From: Symbiobacteriaceae bacterium | GTDB taxonomy: Bacteria > Bacillota > JAAYKD01 > WRDA01 | Direction: 5' to 3' | DNA length: 7,348 nt | NCBI GenBank assembly: GCA_009783675.1 | Contig: WRDA01000065.1 | Location: 1 to 7,348 of the forward strand | In this document: in pieces, positions 1-6,300 of the stretch | How positions within the stretch are numbered: the stretch's first letter is position 1 | How the letters are laid out: each line of letters begins with the position of its first letter | Position numbers and translations under genes: made by a program | Notes under the pieces: generated by a model | Databases searched by the model: none | What the model saw: the letters and a program-made list of their open reading frames with translations, nothing else | Told to the model about the DNA's origin: nothing

Positions 1-10
1 ACGGTTCTGC

Positions 11-529
11 TTACTTCCAGATGACCTGTTCTTCTTCGTATTGGCTGCGTGCTTCCTTTTCCTCTCCCTTGAGGCCAATGGATACCAGGGCGAAAGGCAC
101 CAGATTATCCGGCAGGTCCAGGATCTCTGTGACCTTCTTCACCATTTCATCTCCCGGGTAAACACCCATCCACAGACTGCCAAGGCCCATGGCTGTCGCA
201 GCCAGGAGGATGTTCTGGGTAGCCGCAGCGCAGTCCTGTTGCCAATAAGCCTGCACGGCTACTCTTTCGCCATCGAAAAAGCGGTTCTTGTCTCCCGAGA
301 TCACCAGAACCACCGGCACCATACCACAAGCCTTCTTGCCGGTATCAGCCAGCTTCTGCAATAAACCCGGATCCTGAACCACTGTGATATGCCAGGGACG
401 TCTGTTCCCTGCAGTCGCAGCCGCCATGCCTGCTTTCAGCAGTTGTTCGATTTGTTCTTTGGTCACCGGGCCCTCGTTGTAGACTCGGATGCTGCGGCGC
501 TCGAAAAGCAGATCGATTTTTTCCACCAT
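11..529 (-). CDS. Nitroreductase-family FMN-dependent oxidoreductase
   Basis: This 172-residue protein belongs to the nitroreductase-like flavoprotein family, cytoplasmic enzymes that use FMN and NAD(P)H to reduce nitro-compounds, quinones or related substrates. The substrate here cannot be told. The N-terminal ERRSIRVY stretch (residues 10-17) matches the family's RRSxR phosphate-binding element for FMN. ATAGNRRPWHITVV (38-51) matches the 'PSaxNxQPW' flavin-binding loop, with Thr-Ala-Gly in place of the usual Pro-Ser. DCAAATQNILLAATAMGLGSLWMG (from residue 99) is the typical core helix and glycine-rich turn. The length is near the small end of the family, so this is a minimal single-domain form that would normally act as a dimer. 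The ATG start is supported by an AAGGAGG ribosome binding site at 536-542, six bases upstream. It is transcribed divergently from the MATE gene. Family assignment is firm; specific function is not. Confidence 0.93.
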   Translation of the reverse strand: MVEKIDLLFERRSIRVYNEGPVTKEQIEQLLKAGMAAATAGNRRPWHITVVQDPGLLQKLADTGKKACGMVPVVLVISGDKNRFFDGERVAVQAYWQQDCAAATQNILLAATAMGLGSLWMGVYPGDEMVKKVTEILDLPDNLVPFALVSIGLKGEEKEARSQYEEEQVIWK

Positions 530-679
530 GTTTTTCCTCCTTTTGGTTTCTTGCGTAGGTCGTAATTGTTACTACTATATTTAGGCATGATATGCATGAA
601 TCCCTGTTTTTTGTAAAACTAAAAAACTCGGGTGCGTATATCTTAGATCTGCCTCGGGTTGAACCGAAGAATCGCCCGC

Positions 680-695
680 GAACTCACGGGAGTTC
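680..695 (+). promoter_or_regulatory. Perfect hairpin with ACGG loop upstream of MATE gene
   Basis: GAACTC and GAGTTC form a perfect six-pair stem closed by a C-G pair around an ACGG tetraloop. It lies 52 bases before the MATE ATG. It could be an operator dyad or an RNA structure in the leader. The C-ACGR-G loop is the hallmark of each hairpin of the mini-ykkC (guanidine-II) riboswitch, but that RNA needs two such hairpins and only one is visible here. The dyad is certain; its function is unknown. Confidence 0.45.
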
Positions 696-705
696 ATATC
701 GATAT
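696..705. promoter_or_regulatory. Palindrome ATATCGATAT, possible operator
   Basis: This perfect ten-base palindrome directly abuts the 680-695 hairpin, so two dyads lie back to back upstream of the MATE gene. Such an arrangement would suit a dimeric repressor of the TetR or MarR type, which often control efflux pumps. No regulator gene is in the window, so this is a suggestion only. Confidence 0.3.
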
Positions 706-721
706 CTACTGCATGCGATTG

Positions 722-741
722 GCTAAGACGCAGGGATTAGC
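722..741 (+). promoter_or_regulatory. Hairpin carrying the MATE ribosome binding site in its loop
   Basis: GCTAA (722-726) pairs perfectly with TTAGC (737-741). The ten-base loop contains AGGGA (732-736), the only Shine-Dalgarno-like sequence in front of the ATG at 748. Spacing from AGGGA to the ATG is 11 bases, which is long. A weak stem that displays or masks the site could tune translation. With only five pairs, chance is a real alternative. Confidence 0.3.
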
Positions 742-747
742 ATTGTC

Positions 748-2316
748 ATGGTAGAATCCAATACGAAGGTGTTTGCCAGTTCGCGAATTATCACTTGTCC
801 CAAGTTTCTATTTTTTGCCCCAGGCACTAAGGCGGGTGACCCTTTGCACGAACCACCTCTCGCTGAAGATAGTAAGGTATCCAAGGATACTCTAACTGAT
901 CTCTCAGAGTTTGAAGTCCCCAAGAAGGGTATCATCGCTTCCATCAAGAGCGACTTTGCCCCTAAGTTTCCTGACGATTTTTCAATTGCAGAAGGGCGCG
1001 CCAGCGTGATAACCATCGCCTGGCCTGCTCTTTTAGAGTCCTTCCTGCTTAACCTGGCCAGCATGGTCAATACCATGATGGTCGGCGGTCTTGGCACCTG
1101 GGCTATAGCTTCCGTTGGTTACAGCAGCCAGCCACGCCTGTTAATAACCGCAGTGTTCCAGGCTTTCAACACCGGAGCTACTGCCCTGATCGCCAGGGCC
1201 AAGGGTGCCGAAAAACCCGAAGAAGCAAATATTATCATGCATCAGGCAGTCTTGTTTTCGATGACTGTCTCCGTCCTCCTGGCTTTCCTGGGTTACCTCT
1301 TCGCCGAACCCATGGTCATCTTCATGGGTGCCAATGAAGAGCTGACCATCGCAGGTGCGACGGAGTATTTTAAAATCATCATGCTCACCTTCCCGGCTAA
1401 TGCCTTTTCTCTGGCTGTAACTGCGATGCTGCGGGGTATCGGTCAAACCAGAGCTTCGATGATCTACAATGTAACGGCTAATGTGATCAACGTCTTTTTA
1501 GGCTTTCTTCTCATTCACGGACGTTTCGGCTTTCCGGCTTTAGGAGTTCGGGGAGCTGCTATCGGACTGGGAGTCGGGCAGGTTGTAGCGATGTTCATTG
1601 CCTTCATTACTGTCCTGCACGGCACCGACATGCTTAAGCTCTCCCTGAAACTCTTTTTAAAGATCGACCTCGGCGTGTTACAACGCATTCTCAGGATCGG
1701 TACTCCTGCCATGTTTGAGCAGTTATGCATGAGAGCCGGAAACATCATGTTCTCCCGCATCGTAGCCTCCTTAGGCACAGATGCCTTTGCTACCCACCAG
1801 ATCGCCATGAACATCCATCAGATGACCTTTATGAACGGGCAGGCTTTCGGTGTATCGGCCACCTCCCTCCTTGGCCAATCTATGGGTCGTAAACGTCCCG
1901 ACCAAGGTAAAGCTTTGGTGCAGCTCTGCAGGCGCTATGCTCTCTACCTCTCTCTGACCATTGCTGCAGTCCTGGTGGTCTGTGGCCGACCTCTGGTGGC
2001 TCTGTACACCGAGGACCCTGGTATTATCGCCATGGGCGCAATGCTGATGTGGATCGTCGCTATTTTGCAGCCTCTGCAGTCATCACAGCAGGTTCTCGCC
2101 GGTGCTCTGCGTGGTGCCGGAGATACTAAGGCGGTAGCAATCTGCATCTTTATCGGTATTGTGGTCATCAGGCCAGTGATGTCCTACGTGCTGGTTAATG
2201 GCTTCGGATTGGGATTGATCGGTATCTGGCTATCCCTTGGCATGGATCAGTCGACACGCTCGGCTTATACCCTGTGGCGTTTCGCCTCCGATCGCTGGAT
2301 TACAGTTAAGGTATAA
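748..2316 (+). CDS. MATE-family multidrug/cation antiporter
   Basis: This 522-residue protein is an inner-membrane MATE transporter, a family that expels cationic drugs and other organic compounds in exchange for Na+ or H+. The conserved core begins near residue 80. The first bundle opens with AWPALLESFLLNLASMVNTMMVG (from residue 91), where the frequent Asp of the 'vDt' motif is Asn108. The second opens with IGTPAMFEQ (317-325). The two-fold pseudosymmetry shows in the paired motifs LRGIGQTR (228-235) and LRGAGDTK (454-461). The C-terminus has the usual GIWLSLGMDQSTR element (492-504). About 12 membrane segments are expected. It ends in tandem stops (TAATAA). Residues 1-80 are polar, rich in Asp, Glu, Lys and Pro, and not part of the MATE fold. 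The ATG at 748 has a weak, distant AGGGA site; TTG at 844 (codon 33) is an alternative start. No other in-frame ATG precedes the core. Confidence 0.94.
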   Translation: MVESNTKVFASSRIITCPKFLFFAPGTKAGDPLHEPPLAEDSKVSKDTLTDLSEFEVPKKGIIASIKSDFAPKFPDDFSIAEGRASVITIAWPALLESFLLNLASMVNTMMVGGLGTWAIASVGYSSQPRLLITAVFQAFNTGATALIARAKGAEKPEEANIIMHQAVLFSMTVSVLLAFLGYLFAEPMVIFMGANEELTIAGATEYFKIIMLTFPANAFSLAVTAMLRGIGQTRASMIYNVTANVINVFLGFLLIHGRFGFPALGVRGAAIGLGVGQVVAMFIAFITVLHGTDMLKLSLKLFLKIDLGVLQRILRIGTPAMFEQLCMRAGNIMFSRIVASLGTDAFATHQIAMNIHQMTFMNGQAFGVSATSLLGQSMGRKRPDQGKALVQLCRRYALYLSLTIAAVLVVCGRPLVALYTEDPGIIAMGAMLMWIVAILQPLQSSQQVLAGALRGAGDTKAVAICIFIGIVVIRPVMSYVLVNGFGLGLIGIWLSLGMDQSTRSAYTLWRFASDRWITVKV

Positions 2317-2321
2317 TAAAC

Positions 2322-2345
2322 CGCCCCAGGCAGCAGCCTGAGGCG
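2322..2345. terminator. GC-rich hairpin between convergent genes, probable terminator
   Basis: CGCC-C-CAGGC pairs with GCCTG-A-GGCG across an AGCA loop, giving nine base pairs with one C/A mismatch. It lies just after the MATE stop codons and about 37 bases beyond the hemerythrin stop, so it can serve both converging transcripts. Neither side has a clean T-run. The minus-strand side (GTTTATTATAC) is the more T-rich, so termination may be stronger for the hemerythrin transcript. Confidence 0.6.
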
Positions 2346-2381
2346 ATACAGATAATTACACCCAATTTAAATCTCCTCAGC

Positions 2382-2822
2382 TTAAGTTTCCTCAGCGGAT
2401 ACTCTCTTGATGTGTTCGCTGAGCTTTTTATCTTCACGCTGAATATGGTTGACCAACCAGCGTACGAGGATGGTATTTACATCCTCGCTGAGATCACTGG
2501 AGGAACCATTATGATGGAACCTTTCGACAAGTTCGTCCACTGTGTCTCTGAAGTCATTATGCAGGTGCTGGTGGTTTTCCAGATCCGGATAGCCATACTC
2601 TATCTGCAGCGCTTCTTCATCGAAGAAATGACTCGCCACATGGTTAAGCAGAAAGACGAGTGTGTCGTTTAGCTTTTCGGTATCTGATCCTTCTTCGCAA
2701 TAGCGTACCAAGTCTCCCAAGCGATCGAAGATTCTTTGATGCTGCATGTCGACCATGGCGTTCCCGGTGATTAGGCTGTCGTCCCAGGCTATACCAGCAG
2801 GCTTCTTATAAATATCGCTCAT
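2382..2822 (-). CDS. Bacteriohemerythrin (diiron oxygen-binding protein)
   Basis: This 146-residue single-domain protein is a bacteriohemerythrin, a cytoplasmic four-helix bundle that binds O2 at a non-haem diiron centre and serves in oxygen sensing, storage, delivery or scavenging. All seven expected iron ligands are present: His28 (in DMQHQRIF), His65 and Glu69 (in HFFDEE), His84 and His88 (in NHQHLH), and His126 and Asp131 (in NHIQRED). The N-terminal IAWDDSLITGNAMVD is also typical. There is no fused signalling domain or membrane segment. I start it at 2822, not at the ATG six codons earlier (2840). The strong GGGGGTGAG ribosome binding site lies seven bases before the 2822 ATG and overlaps the earlier ATG, which has no site of its own. 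It converges on the MATE gene and diverges from the adhesin gene. Free hemerythrins are common in anaerobic and microaerophilic bacteria. Confidence 0.95.
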   Translation of the reverse strand: MSDIYKKPAGIAWDDSLITGNAMVDMQHQRIFDRLGDLVRYCEEGSDTEKLNDTLVFLLNHVASHFFDEEALQIEYGYPDLENHQHLHNDFRDTVDELVERFHHNGSSSDLSEDVNTILVRWLVNHIQREDKKLSEHIKRVSAEET

Positions 2823-2829
2823 CTCAGGT

Positions 2830-2838
2830 CTCACCCCC
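2830..2838 (-). promoter_or_regulatory. Ribosome binding site that sets the hemerythrin start
   Basis: On the minus strand this reads GGGGGTGAG, close to the anti-Shine-Dalgarno complement, and ends seven bases before the ATG at 2822-2820. The upstream in-frame ATG (2840-2838) overlaps this site, so it is unlikely to be the real start. Confidence 0.75.
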
Positions 2839-3067
2839 ATATATGTCAGATAGTCACAGGACAGCTCAGAAGCGTGCAGCCTTTTATAGGGAAGTCTGCA
2901 TTCATTTCGTGTATCAGTTTACCGTTTCGCTGTCTGCTCTGAGAATCCTTTATACGCTCTGCTCAACTGGTATCCTCTAACCTCCCGTTATGCTTTCCTC
3001 AAATAATACCCGGATACGCATAGCCACCAGGAATTTACGGGAATTTTACCACAATAATGGAACATGC

Positions 3068-3096
3068 TTGCGTTAACTATGCTAATAAGATATATT
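3068..3096 (+). promoter_or_regulatory. Candidate sigma-70-type promoter of the adhesin gene
   Basis: TTGCGT (3068-3073) and TATATT (3091-3096) are separated by exactly 17 bases. The -10 box matches five of six consensus bases; the -35 matches only its TTG. An inverted repeat, GATATA-T-TATATC (3089-3101), overlaps the -10 box and could be a repressor site, although AT-rich dyads are common at promoters. Transcription would start near 3103 and leave a long leader. Confidence 0.45.
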
Positions 3097-3250
3097 ATAT
3101 CAAACCTTTATGACGGCAATCCTGGCCCACAATCCGCACAGCTGGCATTATGGTCGGTAGCTCGCCTGAGGTCGATCTGTTTTTGGTTGATCTTAATGTG
3201 AAGCCACGAAGCAGCGTATTTTTGTACAGAGGTTTACATTATGATATGCA

Positions 3251-3256
3251 GGGGGA
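3251..3256 (+). promoter_or_regulatory. Ribosome binding site of adhesin, next to an ATGTAATG start-stop
   Basis: GGGGGA is followed six bases later by the adhesin ATG at 3263. Between them lies an ATG directly followed by TAA (3258-3263), whose last A is the first base of the real start codon. The real ATG is preferred because it opens a signal peptide and a long frame. Confidence 0.6.
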
Positions 3257-3262
3257 CATGTA

Positions 3263-3385
3263 ATGTCAATACTGAGTAAAGCGAAATGGGTGACAGTGCG
3301 TCGAGGAGTGAGCAGCCTGCTGGTCGCTCTTCTGATCATCACCCAACTCTCGGGGATTTATTTCACCCCCAGAGCATCCGAAGCG
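3263..3385 (+). other. Predicted signal peptide of the adhesin
   Basis: Residues 1-41 have a basic n-region, a hydrophobic stretch from about Val16 to Phe34 containing LLVALLIIT, and a plausible type I cleavage after Ser-Glu-Ala (39-41). The following EGNGGSS is a flexible start of the mature protein. No lipobox cysteine is present, so this is not a lipoprotein. Confidence 0.8.
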
Positions 3386-6300
3386 GAGGGTAATGGTGGA
3401 TCCTCCGAAGTAAACATCCTAAAGACGGTCAGCGGTGTAGCAATCAATGACTGGAGCGTAGAGAACCAGCAACGCCTGGATGCCAAAGATGATCTGCTGT
3501 TCAAACTCTACGAAGTAGGCTTCGATGGCAACGGCAAGATGATCCCGGTGGGAGATCCCATCGGCTCGACCAAACTGGATGCCAATGGCCATATCGTCTT
3601 TGTCAATTGTTTACCCAGCCAGTGGTATGCTATCGTCGAGGTTCTGGAGAACTCTGCCGAAGCCATGTTCTATCAGGCCGATCCGGTCTATGTCTATTTA
3701 GGTGAGAACGGCGTCATGAGCTCATTAAAGCAGGCTAATGCCCAGAAGGACTTCACAGTGCAATGGTCCGGAAATTATGCCAAAGGACTGAAACTGGTCT
3801 TTAGCAATGGAGAGTTTCATGTAGGATCGAAACCCGATGGCAGTGGTCAAAACTTTACCACCGAACGATTCGATGCCCTGATGCCAGACGGTAGTTGGAT
3901 AGCTACTTACTGTGCCGATCTCGGTGCTCATAATATCTACGGCAACTACCGTTTCGATGAGAACAACCACGGCTTCGACGAACACGAAATGCTCTACCTG
4001 ATCGCCGCCTTCGATTTCATCAATGACAATGTCGGTGGATGGTACTACACTGAGGAACTGGCAGGCCTACAGACGGTGAACGGCAAGGCTATCGCCCAGA
4101 TTGTCTTGTGGAATCTGATCCTGGAAGTGGATACTGACGATCACGGAGGCTACGCCAAGAACTGGTATGAGATGATTCATCCCGGTGCCAACAATGGTTT
4201 AAGCGATGATAAAAAGGTTAAAGTCGCCAAGATCGAAGGGACCGACGAATGGTACCTTAGCATGGGTGAGCCAACCCATGAGGGTGGTTTACGCGAAGGT
4301 CTTCTCTTCCTGGGCGATGTGGTAACCAACGACTATACCATGGCTAAGGATGCAGAAATCAAAAGCATCAGGGAACTGGTAGACGATATTCTGCAGAATC
4401 CTAAAGCTTATGTTGCTCTGTATAAGGATAAGCTCGATCATCCTGCTTCCGGTCAGGAGTTCGTCGCCGGTGCCGCTTTCATCAAGGGTGACGACGCCCG
4501 TTACGATCCCATCGACCAGCAGCGTCAGATGCTTGTCCTCTTCGGCACTGCCGTCGTCTTCGACAACAGGGTTAAGCCAAGCACAGATCCCATCGCCATC
4601 CCCATCGCCAAAAAGACCATAGGCAGCACCGACTCCCAGGACCTCTTTACTTTCGATGCTGTCCAGGTTACAGCCATAGGTAGCGAGATTCCTGTTCCGG
4701 AAGGCCGAAAAGGTCAGGCGACCATCAAGGGGGAAGGAAGCGGTGCAATCGAGATCGGCTCCCTGACCCCTGGGGTTTATTTCTTCATGATCTCGGAAGA
4801 CAAAGATGCGACGAATCATGATGAGCAGTGGTTGTACGACGACCACTGCTACTGGGTGCAGATCACCGTCACCGATAACCTGAATAACACTGCTACGGCA
4901 GCCATCACCGGCGAGCGGGGCAGTCCGGACTTCGAAAATTATAAGCAATATGTGCCGGGAGTAACCTCGGTCCTCATCGAAGGCAGCAAAACCGTAGTCA
5001 TCGAAGGTGGCAGCATTTATGCCGGGCCACCAAGGACCTTTGCCTTCTCCGCCGTGGAAGTCGTTGAAATCGGAAGTGAAGAGCTCATTACAGGAGGCAG
5101 AAGCGGAACGGCAACTGTCGATTCCGGAGAGTTCGCTATCGGCATCAACGCTCTCACCGATGGTATCTACTACTTCATGATCAGCGAGGAAGCCGGTCCT
5201 GTTGGCGAAGGTTGGGAGTATGCCGATCCCTGGTGGATCGAGGTAACAGTAACCGATCAGGGAGACAGTACAGCCACAGCAATTATCAGCAGAGTCGTCG
5301 CCTTAGCTGACTTGGAGGATGAATCTCCTCCTGTACGGACCAAACCAGAATTTGTCAATACCTACACACCGGAAACGGTCGATATTGAGATCAGGGGGAC
5401 AAAGACTGTCGAGAGTGATGATGCCTACTCGGAGCAGGAGTTTACCTTCTCTGCCGTGGAGGTTGATGCCATGGGCAGCCACAGCGAAGTAATATCTGGA
5501 TTCACCGGCGATGATAAGATCAAAATCATCGGTAATGGGACTTTTTGTATCGAGATCACAGATCTGCCACCGGGAGTGTATTACTTCAGAGTTAGCGAAG
5601 TGATCGATGTTGCCGAGAAAAAAGCCTACTGGGAGTACGACGATCACGCCTTCTGGGTCGAAGTCGTGGTTACCGATGACGGCAAGGGCAATGCCGAAGC
5701 AACTCTTTCGCGCAGTGGTAGCGCTGACTATGTTAACTTCTACGAGATTCCCCTCACTTCCATTACCCTGACCGGAACGAAGGAGATAACCGGCGACTTC
5801 CAGGGTCATTTCCCCCGACCTTTCTCCTTCACCGCAATTGAAGTGGACAATATGCGCAGTAATAATGCCGTCGCCGCAGGCCGGACAGGCTCGGTGAGCA
5901 TCAGAGCCGGAGAAGCCAGTATTCCTTTCGCCATCACCATCGACGGTCTCACCGTGGGAGCGCATATCGAGCCGGGAGACCCTAACCACGACCCCAATCA
6001 TGATACCTACGAAGATGCTGTCTACTATTTCAGAATTGAAGAGGATGCCTATAGTGGTGAAGGCTGGCTGTATAACAAGGATCAAAGTGTCTACTGGATT
6101 AAAGTTATCGTATCCTTCGCTTTCGATGACGTCAGTAATCAGTGGCTGACTAAAGCAGATATTATAGCTATCTGCGATAGTTCGACAGTCTCAACCAGTC
6201 TGGCAGAAATGCCTCTGATCTTCACCAACCATTACGAAATCGAACCGGCCAGTATTACCCTCAGCGGTAGCAAACTCATCACCGGCAAGCCCTCTGGGGA

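Larger units (their letters stand above)
530..747. promoter_or_regulatory. Divergent nitroreductase/MATE intergenic region
   Basis: This 218-base non-coding stretch must hold the promoters of both divergent genes. On the minus strand a TATAGT box (574-579) could be the -10 of the nitroreductase gene, but there is no convincing -35. On the plus strand TTGTAA (611-616) and TATATC (637-642) resemble promoter boxes, but their spacing of 20 bases is too long for a standard sigma-70 promoter. The right part is dense in dyad symmetry: a hairpin at 680-695, palindromes at 696-705 and 711-716 (GCATGC), and a hairpin at 722-741. A small GCAT-GAT-ATGC dyad lies at 585-595. No complete known riboswitch was recognised. 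Confidence 0.5.
2823..3262. promoter_or_regulatory. Long divergent hemerythrin/adhesin intergenic region
   Basis: These 440 bases hold no convincing gene on either strand. The left half should contain the hemerythrin promoter. Minus-strand TATAAA boxes occur at 2883-2888 and 2949-2954, but neither has a good -35. The right half holds a better plus-strand promoter candidate (3068-3096) and a leader of about 160 bases before the adhesin ATG. A near-tandem repeat, GGAATTTAC / GGGAATTTTAC (3030-3048), lies about 20 bases upstream of the -35. I could not fit any known riboswitch to the leader. Confidence 0.5.

Noticed and set aside
41..364. Plus-strand frame opposite the nitroreductase gene
   Set aside because: It is the shadow of a well-conserved nitroreductase and has no ribosome binding site or motif.
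2822..2840. Longer hemerythrin form starting at the ATG at 2840
   Set aside because: There is no ribosome binding site before it, and the ATG is part of the strong GGGGGTGAG site serving the start at 2822.
3101..3190. Type I cyclic-di-GMP (GEMM) riboswitch
   Set aside because: CGCACAG is present, but the consensus continuation GGCAAACC and the later GACGCAAAGCC element are missing.
4289..4948. Minus-strand open frame of 219 codons inside the adhesin gene
   Set aside because: It is antisense to the thioester region and repeat 1, without a ribosome binding site or recognisable domain.
5303..6085. Minus-strand open frame of 260 codons inside the adhesin gene
   Set aside because: It is antisense to a clear repeat-domain frame and shows no family motif; it reflects the codon pattern of the true gene.
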